A stretch of 64,000 bases of DNA, from contig NW_013546959.1 in assembly GCF_000711695.1 (NCBI RefSeq), positions 1-64,000 of the forward strand, read 5' to 3'. Source of the stretch: Tilletiaria anomala UBC 951 (taxonomy: Eukaryota; Basidiomycota; Exobasidiomycetes; Georgefischeriales; Tilletiariaceae). Positions 44,599 through 56,478 of the stretch are shown piece after piece. The notes under the pieces are model-generated. The model made no database searches. It saw only the letters and a list, made by a program, of their open reading frames with translations, and was not told where the DNA came from. Both the position numbers and the translations under genes were made by a program. Position 1 is the first letter of the stretch. Each line of letters begins with the position of its first letter.

Positions 44599-47500
44599 TT
44601 ACTGCCTGCAGTTGCTACTCCGGGTCTTGATCGCGAGCAGGGCTCGCGAAAGAGCCGTGACATTTTCCTCTGCGGGATGCTGCGCCGCGACGTACTCGCT
44701 CGACTGTGCTGCGCTGTGGATGCTGATTTGGTAGCTATATGCGTGCACCAGCCGCTCGACGACTGTAACGATCTCTGGGATGGGCAAAAGGTACAGAGCG
44801 AGGAAGCCACGTCCGGATTTGATCAGGTTCAATCTCTTTAATTTGGGGTTGCGAGCGAATGAGCGGTCAGATGGAAGGAGCACTCACTGCGCGATTCCGA
44901 AGCGAGCAAAAAGCGCCACTTCCGCTGCACGAGTAGGAGCAGCAGACCACCAGCATGTCCAATCATCTGACCAAAGTGAGCAAGACAGATCCAGGTCAGT
45001 TCCGTTCTAGGTTGAATGCCCCAAGGGAGATGCCGAAAGTAGAACTCACAAAGTGATAGAAAGCAGGCAGATACGCGAGCCTGCTCGTCCATGCGACGAT
45101 ATCGTCCAACAGCAAGTCGCAAGCAACAAGTGCGCTCATCTTTGCATCCGTCAGCAACTTGCTTTGCGCCGTTTCCAATTTTGACGCTCCTACCGCGCCG
45201 CTTTGACCAATTAAATGTGGCGAGATTGTGTACTCGAGGGCGAGCGAGCCGAGGAAGGCGCGTGACAGATGGAAGCATATCGTCACATCAGCTGCAATCG
45301 CGCTCGAAGAAGATAGGTCTGATCAATAGAGGCGCACTATCAGCCACAAAATCGAAGCAGAAATGAAGCGCGGACAGGTCTTCTGGGTAGCTCACCGTCT
45401 AACAAGCCAGCTTCTAAGCGCCAACGCTCCAAGTCGTGGAACCACCCATCCCATTCCGCGACCAACATATCCGCCGAAGCGATCCACCCTTCCAACCGAC
45501 TAGCGGCATGCACTCGTGGTTCTCCAGACGCGATGCGACTGCGCAGATCCATGCACAAGTCTTGTGCGCGTGTCAGAATGTGCGCCAGCTCCGTGTGCGC
45601 CAGCAATTGCCGATCGGCCGGCGGTAGCTCGTATTCGAACACCTTGCCTTCAGCTACTGATTCGGCTTTAGTCCGGGTCTCGTCCAAGCGATCGCCCCCC
45701 TCCCTCTCCCTCATCAACGCACGCCGGAGCTCGGACATGTACTCTTTGGCATCCTCACGCTCTAGCAAGCCCTTTCGCTCGTTGATCAAGCAGGAATGCG
45801 CCTCGGACACATACGCCATGAGCCATACTCTGAGTCTATCCGCCTCGTCAATGTTGCGAAATGGCGGCAAAATGCTGAGGGCCTCTCCTAGTGTCGCCTC
45901 GTTCCTTCTCGAAAAGAGCCGAAGATAAGCCAGCGTCCACCACCTCGCAACGCGCGACATCTGCCATCCTAACTCGCCGCCAATCCAGCTGGCGAACACA
46001 CAGGCACCCGTGATCTCCTCTACACCGATGCCCATCTCTGGATCGAGCTCCTGGTCGACCGCAAGGGAAGCAGCCTCTTCCGGCTTGACAGCTGAGATCA
46101 TGTAAGCCTTGAGCCCCTCAAAGTACTTTGCAGCGCTAGAGTTGTGGAGCGAGGCGACGCCGAGAATGCTCGCGATGATCACTGGGGTCATGTTCTCGGA
46201 AGCGGGAAAAGTTGGGAAACCGAAACAGTGCGGGAAGTGATGGTTCGCGAAACTATGCGTCAAAGGTAGGCATATGCCATAAGTCTCGCAGTACGGCATC
46301 CCTGCAGTCCAGCTTTTCACAGAAAACCCCCACTCACAATATGAACAGTTGCCTGGCCCTTTCCAGCGGCACAAGGCCCATGCTGACGGCATTCAGTCTC
46401 GGATCATCCCTCCCAACGTGCTCGGCGGGCCTGGCATAGTTCTCCCATGCCTTCCCGCCAATAATCCAGCGCGTGGACGTGAGCGATGAGACACGCTCAG
46501 GTGTCTCGCTCTTTAAAACTTGCGCCAGCGTGTAGGACGGCTCGATGAACACCCTCGGTTCGTGAGCAGCAGCGCCTGCCGCAGACGCTGAGGCAGATGT
46601 AGCTGACGCTGAGGAAGGGCGGTGCGCAATTGTATCTGCCCCTGCACCAGCACCAGCACTAGCGTTCTGCTTCGAAGGAGCCGAGTCCGAGCGCTGATGA
46701 AGGTGCATGACAGGCCTGACATTGATAGGTACCGCTATCGACGCGCTGCCGCTACTCCTCTCTAGCACTTTCGATTCCACGGCAGAAATACCATCGTGGT
46801 GGGAAAGACCATCTGACGAAGCGCCGCCTGCGGAATTCGTCTTTCCATGCGATAAGCCATCGCTAGCAGGTGGCGCGCCCATCTCTCCCGCCCCTCCCGC
46901 AACGGGGGGAGCAGTCCCAGAGTGATTGGAACTCGCACCTGGGAGTTGCGTTGCCATGATGCCGGCGCCGACGATGGGGGGCTGTCGCAGCGGCATTGCG
47001 GCCGGCAGAGATGCTGCGCCAGAAGCCGCTCCTGGCGGCGGTACTGCACCTGTGTGATTGATTTCCTGACTCAAACTCACGACGCGGTGGTTGGCTGCGT
47101 GTATGCCCAGTGCGGAAGAGAGCGTCGTTATTGGCCCAATTTGTGAGAGATGTGTGTAGGGAGGGAGCGGCGCTTCTTCTGCCGCTACACTGAAGTTGAG
47201 GGCATGTGGGGAAGCAGAAGATGGGTAACCCATTGCTGCGAGATGATAGGCCCCGGCCGAGCGGCCCGGGTCATGTGAACCCGAGTCTTGAAAGGAATGT
47301 CCTGCAGCATTTTGGGGGTGATGAGGCCAATACATACCCGCTTGGTGGCCGATCGGAGCTTGCGCCGCATGGCCCAGATGCACCCCCGGAATAGTATGCG
47401 ATGGAGCCATGCCGACCACCATGCCCGTACCTTGCTGCTGCGACAGCAAACCCTCGACTGCGTCAGTCAGTCTACCGAGCATGACATCCGTCTTGTCTCT

Positions 47501-48328
47501 CCAATTCTCATCATCACTTCGCAAGCGGAACTTGCACAATTGCTTCATCACTTTGCAACGCTCGCAGGGAGGCTTCGAGTCGACATTAACGCATCGGGTC
47601 TTTGCACGTCGACAATTGACGCAGGCTTTTTGAACTTTGTTCGTCGCGTTGCCAGAGCCAGAGGAAGGGTTGGTTCGAGCAGAGGCAGAGCGCTGCTGCT
47701 GCTGTTCGTGCGAACGGGACTGTTTCTTTTGCTGCTGCCGTTGTTGCAGGGAGAGTTCTTCCTCCTCCTCGCTTGCACCACTTTCGTCCTCACTTTCGTA
47801 GCTCATGCCCCCCGTCGCACCCATCTGCCCAGATGCGGTAGTAGTACTGTGCGGTAGCAATACCGATTGCTGTGCTGCTATTGCCGAACCATTGTGCCAG
47901 TACCTTCCGGCTCCTGTGCTCGGTGCTGAATTTACAGGCGAGCAGCGCCGGAAAATGGCAGATGCTGGGAATTTGTACGACTGCTGTTGCTGCTCTCCTT
48001 CACCTCTGGGCGCTGGGTCACCTGCGCTGCCGCCGGCATCGCTGGTATGTCTGCTCCAGCCCCGATCGTCAGACCGATGACGCTTACCGAGCGCGATATG
48101 CTGCTGCTCAGGCGACGCCGAAGGCGTAACATAGGCATGCGCAGAGACAGTGGTGGAATGAGAAGCAGTGGAATGCTGGTGGTATAGTGCTTGTGCATCT
48201 TGCTGTTGCTGGTATTGCTGCTGCAGATGGTGCACTGGGCGCGGCAGACCGTTCCCGCTGCCATTTCTGGTCGATGCGCCTTTTAATGTTGCAGCGAGAG
48301 CTATATCTTCTTCATTGCGGTACGCCAT
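44599..48328 (-). CDS. Zn(II)2Cys6 fungal transcription factor
   Basis: Five exons (introns 46253-46337, 45292-45395, 45007-45049, 44834-44887) give 1147 residues. The zinc cluster is at about residues 236-264: CVNC, RRAKTR, C, eight residues, CERC, KVMKQL, C, the C-X2-C-X6-C-X8-C-X2-C-X6-C pattern that binds two zincs and DNA. Flanks are Gln- and Ser-rich with an acidic patch (ESEDESGASEEEEE), suggestive of activation. A fungal-specific middle homology region follows (RARQLFIFFANHHFPHCFGF, then MTPVIIASILGVASLHN), and the tail reads APTRAAEVALFARFGIAQ. The layout recalls nitrogen or carbon regulators of the Dal81/Tea1 type, but the target pathway cannot be told. Intron 3 is only 43 nt and is the least certain. 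Confidence 0.85.
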
Positions 48329-51054
48329 GGTGGTGATTGCAAGGCAGAGCAGGCGAAGCTTTCGGCCAGCGAACGGAGAGATGAAAGATAGGCAGCCGGA
48401 ACAGAGATCGGGGCACGTTTTGCAGACCCTTGAAGGATCTACACCCGTGAAGCAAGGTTTATATTTGGAGTGAGAGGTGAGTGACGGACCTCATTATGCT
48501 GGCGATCTGGCTCGCTTCTTGAGCGATCGACTTTGCAGCTCCGGTGTGCGCGTTAACGTTGACGGGGTTGCACGAACTCGGGGGAGCCGCACTCTGAAAA
48601 AGCGGCGCTGCGCCTGTTCAAATGTTGGAAGACCAATGCGGACGGGCGGGTGCGAAAGTCTTCGCCGTCCTGTTTCTCGACTTTCGATGCCCCAAGGCGT
48701 GAACATTGGTGTGCACAATTGTAACCTTGGACGGTAGGACGGGAGGTCGGGAGGTCGGGACCTCTAGACGAGTTACGGTCAACAACGGACATACTTGCTG
48801 GTTGTTAGTTTACGCACCATGTAGGTTTGCGTGGAGCGAGTCCGATGGTTTTTGGAAAAGGCTTCAGCCCCGTTCCTCTCAAACTCGTTGGTGGCTCCTC
48901 AGAATGTGTGCCCCATTTGGTCACTTTCAACTGCCCGGCCTTAACCTTGTACAAGACGTACATCGCTTATTCGGCCTTTGCACATTATCACAACCCTTTT
49001 CTGCACGCGTGCTATTTGGACGGCTTGGCAAGATCTTCTCGGACAATATGGCACTGATGCCAGTATTATTGACTATACGTCATGTTCATTGATCGCAATG
49101 CTGCACATCTGCCAAGCTCCAGCGTTCAACAGGGATTCAAGGATCGATATTAGCACATGTTTGGGCCGTGGATGCTCATTGAAGTCATGGCAGAGGCTCA
49201 TAGGCTTTACTGATCAACTTGTTCAGAGGCATCTATTTGGATTCAGATGCATCGAACTGAAGCAGGAGTTGAGCCTCATCTAATTAATACATTTAGCCTC
49301 AAGGAAAACTATCGTTACTCACATTGATTATATACTCTCTGAGAGCACAGTTCCTTCATCTTGGCAAGAATAGTGATTCCGCAAGTGTGTCCACCTCTTT
49401 GATTGGACAGCCGATATTAGCCATCAGGCTCCAGGACGAAATCCAAACAGTGATCATTTTGGCTTCCTGGCCACACGGTTGATGCAGGATTGCATCTACT
49501 CAATCACGGCGAAAGGAGGTGCATGGTGCATCGGATTGAAATAAGCCAAGGTTCATCATTGGATTCGATCATTGAAAGCGCCCAGTACCCCCCGCGGAAA
49601 GTCATGTGCATTGACATCAAATCACCTTACGCACTTGCCAAAAAATATTGCTTCTACGGTTCAAACACGGTCACCGAAGGGCCAAAATGTGAACATGGAC
49701 GCAAAAGTAATGTGATTCAAGGGATCTCACTGCGGTTACAGGCAGCAACTCCTTGTGGCCATCGCTTCTGTCGTGCCTTCCGGTCCTCAGATGTGACTTG
49801 TGTCTTTCTCCTTCGAAACTCGTCCCCCAAAACGATCAGGTCTTCACAAAGCCACGCTCCACGACCGCACAGGGTCATGAGCTCTCGTATTCCGATGGAA
49901 AATTTGGGACGACGGTGCCACAGACAACCTCGTTCGAGCCCATTGGTTCGAGCTCTTGCCGCGTCTGCTATAGCTCTTGCGCCCATGTGACCGCCTCAGT
50001 CCAACTTTCACGGACCTGCCCGAGTGCGCTGGCAAGCGCAGTGTTACGGCATAAGCTGATGGCAAGGCTGTCAGATTGCTTTTTGAAGGAGTGGGAACAG
50101 AAGCTGCGCGTTACTGGCGCTAAGGCGCACTCCTGTAGACTACTTCCGTTGTACTATCGCATTCGCCTACAGCTGGTTCCGTCTACGGTTCTCTGGAGCT
50201 CTTCATCTTCGTCTCCTTCGTGGTTCCGGCTACCCCCAGAGCCTCAAGCCTTCCACTGCAAAGGCTGGCTACATGATGTGCTGGGGCGGTGTGTGCGAGG
50301 ATGGGAGAGAGCACTCTATTGAAGACACAATATTACCGTTGCGGAGCAGAAGTTGGATGAGAGCGATGCTGGTGTTGACGCCGCAACAGACGCGCCACGC
50401 CTGAAGATTGCGGTTAGCCGTGATGAAAACTATCCTTGTCACCATGTGTCGTCAGAATATACGATTTTATACACCACCTTCGTTTCGCATGATTGTAATG
50501 CTTCGTCAGTGGCCGCATTTGCCCAAAGCTGGGTCTTTTCGATTCATATCACGCGCTCGCTCTCGTCGCTGGTGTTTGGGTGCGAGCTACCCGAATTCCG
50601 CCGCTCTTTTCGCAGCATATTCCTCCTCCCATGCTCCAACGCTGTGCAGAAATAAAATTGTGGGTTTGGGAGCTGCAAAGTGAGCAGTCATTCCCCACTT
50701 CTTCTCTGTAGTGGCACAATTTGTGTGATAATCTTGTAGTATGTCTTCATTGACGCCGAAGCAGCGGCAGCGCGGACGCGCGAGCTAACGAAGTGAAATA
50801 TGGCAAAGCACATTGAGGCAGCACATTTGATAGACAAATATCGAACGCCATCGAAGGTTCTACAGCAAGGAACAAGCTGCGGGCGCTGCAGGTGAAAGCC
50901 AACATCTTGTGGATATATGAAGGAGAGCACTCAGCGCCCAGACTTCGTATAGCTTCGAGATCAACAAGAGGTCAGAGCATCCTATCTTGATCGTCATGAG
51001 CCATTCCTTCACAATATATATATCGTTTCTGGCATCACCAATAGCCATACGAAA

Positions 51055-51270
51055 ATGATCGGTGAAGCGGTGAACGGTGAGCAACCAGATCAGGCCAGGC
51101 CCGGTCGTCAAGCGCAAGGCGTCACAGCAAGCGAAATTGCAGGAGTTCCTCGCTCCACGCTCGCATCACAGCTTCATGCCGTCATGTCTCATATAGCCTG
51201 GCTGAGTCCCGGAGCATGTGAAGTGCGAAGGAAGATCTTTGCTTGGGGGGCCTCAACCGGCCCCATTTAA
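51055..51270 (+). mobile_element. Relic of a psq/CENP-B-type helix-turn-helix (pogo-class DNA transposon N-terminus)
   Basis: The frame reads GRQAQGVTASEIAGVPRSTL and then LHAVMSHIAWLSPGACEV. This follows the psq-type pattern: a turn with GVPRSTL, then about 15 residues, then LSPxxExV and a Trp (KIFAWGAS). In pogo/Fot1-class transposases this helix-turn-helix precedes the CENP-B and DDE domains, which are not seen downstream. No terminal repeats were identified. It could also be a fragment of a domesticated gene, or chance similarity. Confidence 0.35.
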
Positions 51271-51574
51271 ACAGGGGCGGAGGGTAGACTCTTCGCACGA
51301 AGCGCGTCAAGTCTCGCTTCCGACGAGAGAGTACCATACTCCGTGCTCGACACAAGTATTCAAGACGCCACAACCAGCTGCAACATGCCGGGTACATGTC
51401 GATGAGCGACACAATGCAGTTAGAGACAATGCTGACTCAGCACTTAAAACATTACACTCTATATCTCCTGTGTTCCCACCCAACATGGACCTACCCGTAC
51501 CCTCCCCTCGCTGGCCCACATGACGAGTAAAGGGTCAGTCCTTCTCTTCCGACACCTCAGTCCGTGCCTCAGGA

Positions 51575-51870
51575 TTATTTCACAATCTCGGCACGTAGCG
51601 CGAGCTTCGTATTGATCGTCCTTTGAATAGCATTACTGCCGACAGAGTTAGAAAAGCCGCCTTTGAAACAGGGACGTCAGGAAGATATATGGGTAGCACA
51701 GGGTAATTTACATATTCCACGGCTGAATCGACTTAACAGATTTGCAAAATCGCCTCACTGCGGAAATCTTCGTCCGTAATGTCCTCGAGTCCGCTTTTGA
51801 GCAGGAGCTCCACCTGCTCCTCTCTCCCGTCGTCCTCGACCTTTCTAAACTCCGCATCAGAGCATTAACC
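51575..51870 (-). pseudogene. Two-exon coding-like fragment, C-terminal piece of an unknown protein
   Basis: On the minus strand, KVEDDGREEQVELLLKSG continues through EDITDEDFRSEAILQI to a GTTAAG donor. An intron of about 76 nt with branch CCTGACG and acceptor TTTCAAAG then leads in frame to CGFSNSVGSNAIQRTI and a terminal LALRAEIVK, stop TAA (51575-51577). The acidic helix-like composition and fitting splice signals suggest genuine coding ancestry. Upstream frames on the minus strand are broken and I found no matching 5' part or recognisable family. It may be a gene tail left after a rearrangement. Confidence 0.35.
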
Positions 51871-52405
51871 AGCTGCGTGAGCGGCGCTCGTGTCAAGAAC
51901 AGACTGTGGAAACAGGAAGGACCTCATGTGTTGGTGCTTGAATGGAGGATTGGAGAGTAGCTTGCTTGGTATCATGCGCGATGCAATCGTCGAGGATGCC
52001 ACTGTTCTTTTCGCCTCGACTTGTTCGATCACGCAAATGAGTGATCACAAAGAGATGGACCAGGGGAACTCTGGGGAAGTAAGGAAATGATCATAAGCAG
52101 CTATCACGAAGGCTCTGCTCTCAGTCCCTACTGCCAGTTGCATAGGGTAAAATGTGAGATGAAGGAACTGGGATATTGAAGATAGGCAGAAGAATACTTC
52201 CACATCTTACGGAGGTTAGCTGCTCGAGTGGACCAGAGGCCTAGACGGCTGAAACTCAGCAATCCATCGTGGGTACGCCACCAATTGACTTGTGCGATAC
52301 AAGCCGTGCAAAAATAATAAGTGTTGCTTGTTGTGCAATGGCTGTTAATGGCCCTATGAAAAATTGGACCGACTTGTCACTTGCCGTTTGTTCCGAAGGG
52401 TTTTC

Positions 52406-52460
52406 GCGGCCGAGGGTTTTGGCTGCCGGCCGAGAGTTTTGGCTGCTGGCCGAGAAGAAT
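52406..52460. repeat. Short tandem repeat, about 2.4 copies of a 20-bp unit
   Basis: The unit ggccgagggttttggctgcc is followed by a copy with two or three changes and then a partial copy. It lies in the gene-poor stretch; no coding function is seen. Confidence 0.7.
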
Positions 52461-52707
52461 GTTTTAGGCACACATTCAATATATGCACACATTTAAATCT
52501 CGAATCTCGACCTCGCTCCAGTCCCCCCGTACTTGTCTGCATGAGCACCCGGGGTGCTCAGTTGGCTCCTGTTACCTTCCATGTGAAGCTCATGCGAGGG
52601 AGTAGCGTAGTGCCAGGAGTTAGCACGCGTTGGCGTCCCATCGATTGAAATGTTAACTTGGTCAACTGTGTCAAGCGGTTGACTCCGTGCACAGGCTTCC
52701 GATACTT

Positions 52708-54752
52708 TTATTCATCCCTGGGATATACACTGTTCATAGGGACGAGCCCCATCCTCTCTCCCTTTTGGAAGACGATGAGCGCCTTTGAATGCAAAATGTA
52801 TGCCTTGACATACCCCTGCGCAATCAGGCTTGCCACGATGCTCTCGACATCGACTAGCGTCAGCTCGGGATCCTGCCACGCGGCGCGCGCCAGAATGAGC
52901 AGATCGGAGAGCGGCAGCGTGGGGGATGCGGCGGCCGCCGAGTCAGTGCTGCGGGTACGATAAATCAATAACCTGCGTGTTGGTCCACGTTGAAACATCA
53001 GCTGTCAGCGTGTTTCTCACATTTAGAGGTTTTAGGGCTAGTGCGCCTTGCCACTCACGCTTGCCGCACCAAGCATCGCCACGTTCCCACCTGCAGCTTT
53101 TCGCTCAAGAGCAAAAAGAGGCCGTGTTTCCTGAACCACTCTCGGTTCTGCTCGAGCGCCTGCAGAAGCCCTGCGCCGTTGCCTTTGCGCATTGCTTGCA
53201 TCAACGGGCCGAAGATGGCCCACAGCCCGAGCTCGATGAGGATGATGGGCGATGGAAAGATGCCCAATACCAGGGCGGTCGCGGTGAGCGAGATGGTGAT
53301 GCGGCTGGGGTCGTTCGATTGAAGGAAAAGGTCAGATCCAGAAAATGTATGCGACAAGCACAAGCTGATGCTCCACTCACCGCAGATTTTTGAGATGGCG
53401 GACGTTGCAGTGGTCGAAAGCCCATCTCAATTCCTTGTATGCCTGCACAAAAGACCAAAGTCAGCGTCTCACGGAGAACGAACTGTTCCCGTGCGTGGAT
53501 CCTCACAAGTCTTATTCGGTGTTGGCTAAGCCGGAGTCTCCCGACAAAGAAATGATATGTGACGCGCTCAGCGACATCGTATGCCTCTTCCCCAGGCAAC
53601 CCTTCCGCTGAGCCGCTCTTGACGACTGTCGCCTTCTCCGCCGAATCTGCAAATTGGGCATTCAGTTTGAACGCGTTCTCTACACTGCCAAGAACAGTCG
53701 AGCAAAGGCGAATGTTGTTCAGCTTGAAGTAGGCTTTGAAAGATGTATTTGCGAGCCATAGAGCTGCGCGCCGCTTTGTGTGCGCGCACGGTTGTGATGC
53801 ACGGTCGTTTCCAGCAACTCCAGCAGATTTTGACAGACGACTTGCTGCATCCGTCACCTTGGGAAAGGTTGAGGATAGTGTGTAGGCGTCGACCTGAAGT
53901 TCATGAGTCGGTATCACGCATCCGAACATCATCAGCCGCAAGGCTAACGCCGCTATCGGGGAGGTAGGAGGCTTCTACTGACCTCGATTGCAAGATCAAG
54001 CAAAAAGATTCCAACCATCTTCAAGGTCTCGGCGAACCAGCAAGCATCAGGCTGCTGAAAGACGAACGCAGCCTTTGCATAGACCTGTGCCCACGCGTCA
54101 TACGCCTTCTCGCAGTCTTCTGCATCCTGCGGTCTTACCTTGCTTCCATTCGCTGAGCCTTTCCCCCTCCCTGCCTGTCGCGAGGCAGCGGCATTTCTTG
54201 CGCGCAGAACTGGAAGAGGGTTGCTGAGGAGGAATGCATGGGTGAGGCGCGCTTGTTGCAGCTCTCCCAGAAAGGACGCAAAGCGATCGTTGAGCCAGTC
54301 GGCTGCGTTGTGCTCGATCTCCGTGATTGATGGGAACTGTGGGTATGAACTACAAGTCACACATCAAACGGTCACCTCGATGCTCTCCCCAGTTACGCTC
54401 ACATTTGTGCCCTGTTTGGAAATAGCCTCCCATTTTGGCCCCACCTGGAACCCAAGGCTATTCGCCAGGTTGCGCGCCGCATGCACATTGCCACGATCGC
54501 GCCACGCAGCGTCGCCTAGTTGGCGGATTTGCTTGTACCATGCCAGATGCGTGAGAGCAGTTGGAGAAGCGCTACCAGTCGGCACAGCCATCGCGTCAGC
54601 CCTCTTTTCCTGTGTTCTCAACGTTAGTGTGAGCGCCAGCCTCGTTCGTGCAAATCGTGGCCATTAACATGGTTCCATACTTTGCTGGTCTTCGTGTTGG
54701 CTTTACTACACATCGCACGATGGAATGGACGCGAGTACTCAAAAGGATCCAT
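52708..54752 (-). CDS. CSN12: PCI-domain protein, CSN12 / PCID2 (Thp1-like)
   Basis: Members of this family (COP9-associated Csn12, TREX-2-type PCID2) act as PCI/winged-helix scaffolds in mRNA export or signalosome-linked splicing. Seven exons (introns 54610-54680, 54337-54402, 53894-53982, 53443-53506, 53305-53380, 52973-53058) give 530 residues. Key blocks are YFKLNNIRLCSTVLGSV, RVTYHFFVGRLRL, AYKELRWAFDHCNVRHLKNL, GIFPSPIILIELGLWAIFG, WFRKHGLFLLLSEKLQVGTW, and the winged-helix end VDVESIVASLIAQGYVKAYI. Joins were chosen by strong donors and frame. The first exon (ATG at 54752) is short and least certain. The protein ends in a diverged tail (VPMNSVYPRDE) rather than the usual Lys-rich end. 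Confidence 0.85.
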
Positions 54753-54989
54753 TCGTAGTCGACGGGCAGTTATCAGGCTGGGCTGCTTATATATGTGATT
54801 ACATAAGCGTTTTGTGTATGTTGCTGAGATTGCCGAGAGCTCCTCGTTCACTGGTGTCATAATCTCCAGTAACCCTCTCTATAGAACCTCCAGTTCCGGA
54901 CTTCAATCGTATCTCTCTTTCGCGACATCCTCCTTTCCCGACCTATTATCTTGCCTTTCACTAGCCTCAAGCTTTTCATATCAGCAACT

Positions 54990-56255
54990 ATGTCGGCGCA
55001 GAATTTGAACGGCGGACTGCTCTTCAACATCGGCGGCGCAGTTGCTCTGGTCACCGGTGGTGGTAGGTGCATCTTATGCCGGAGCAACGGTTTCGCATTT
55101 TCCCCATGGCCTCTCTCGGTACCTTAAGCTGCAGAGATCCGGGCTGATGCGGCGGATACATTTTGTTCTTTGCCATAGGCACGGGCATCGGACTTATGTG
55201 CGCGCGTGCTCTGGCAGCGAACGGCGCGAAAGTTTGTGAGCTCAGCTATGTTCCAGTCGGCGAGATGTCAGCCCGGATCGCAGGCTCATTCACCCCGTGT
55301 TCCACGTCCGTGCAGACATTTCAGGACGTCGCCAGGCTGCGCTCGAGTCCGCCGCCGCAGACTGCAATCCAGAACTTGCTCCGCTCGGCGGCTCCCTCGT
55401 CCCCGTTCAGGGTGATGTGTCTGACAAGGCGTCCTTGGCCAAGATCGCCGAGACGATCCAAAAGACGGATGGGCGTCTCCACATCCTGGTGAACAACGCG
55501 GGTGTGGAAGGTCCATGCACCGAATTGACCTCCCCCGAAGGGTTAAGTGCGAAGGATATTAGCGAGGCGCATTTGAAGAACGAAGAATTCGTCGTGAGTT
55601 GGCGTCTACGCACATCCTTGTACTCCGGCACAAAGCGCTGACCCGTGTGCATGTCGGACACAAAAGGCATGGGACAAGCTTTTCTCGATCAACACGCACT
55701 CGGTCTTATTCAGCACGATGAGCTTCCTCCCACTCCTTTCGGCAGGCAACGCAGCCCCGCCCTCATCGCGAGCTCAGGAAAAGTACGCCAAGTGGACCGC
55801 AGCCGTCATCAACATCACCTCCATCAGCGGCTTTGTTAAGGTCAGCCAGAGTCACTATGCGTACAATGCCAGCAAAGCAGCAGCCAACCACATCACAAAG
55901 ATGCTTGCACACGAATTGAACTTTAGGAGTAAGCTGGGTGAGTGGAATGCAGCTGGAACGCTTTTGCCGTCGCCTGACAAATGCATTGACTGCTTGCCTT
56001 GCGACTGCAAAAGGGATCCGCGTTAATGCCATCGCTCCAGGGCTCTTCATGACGGAGATGACGGCGCCAACGCCGGCCGCGCGCGTCGACCCATCGCAAG
56101 TCGGGCCAACGAAGCATGCGAACCCGGCCGGTCGGTTCGGCACAGAGGAGGAGATGGCCAGCCTGTGCCTCTACCTAGCTAGCAACTGCTTCCAGCAAGG
56201 CCAGATCGTCGTCCTCGATGGGGGGTTCACCACTGCCGTCGCAAGCACCATGTAG
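54990..56255 (+). CDS. Short-chain dehydrogenase/reductase (SDR)
   Basis: Five exons (introns 55063-55178, 55236-55315, 55594-55666, 55938-56013) give 306 residues. Cofactor-binding motif: GAVALVTGGG joined to TGIGLMCARALAANGAKVY, that is TGxxxGIG. NNAG motif: HILVNNAGVEGPC. The catalytic Ser is in NITSISGFV; Tyr and Lys are in HYAYNASKAAANHITKMLA (YxxxK). IRVNAIAPGLFMTEM and GQIVVLDGGF close the fold. NADP use is suggested by SGRR after the second strand. This is the classical SDR subtype common in fungal reductases; the substrate is unknown. The first intron at 116 nt is the longest clear one in the window. Confidence 0.9.
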
Positions 56256-56478
56256 AGTTGGAAAGCGGATTGCTCAGCGCAGTACAAATTCTCGCTCGTC
56301 ATCGTTCATGAGGTCTATCAGTCAATTAATGCAGTTGCAACTTGAATACAAAATTTGCAATATGCGATACGGGTGCAAAGGAAAATAGTATTACAAGTGT
56401 CCGTAGTGTATGCCGATCGTTGAGTGTGCTCATTATGCGCCATGGCGTGGAGAGGAAGGGGGCGCGTCGTGATGCTGC

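Larger units (their letters stand above)
48329..52707. other. 4.4-kb gene-poor stretch
   Basis: No intact gene is supported. Open frames up to about 190 codons exist (for example 49753-50322 on plus) but show neither domains nor consistent splicing. Three small items inside are listed separately: a helix-turn-helix transposase relic, a two-exon coding-like fragment on the minus strand, and a short tandem repeat. Confidence 0.5.

Noticed and set aside
49490-50322. Overlapping plus-strand frames of 166 and 189 codons in the gene-poor island
   Set aside because: They occupy different frames, begin without supporting context, and show no recognisable motif or consistent intron signals.
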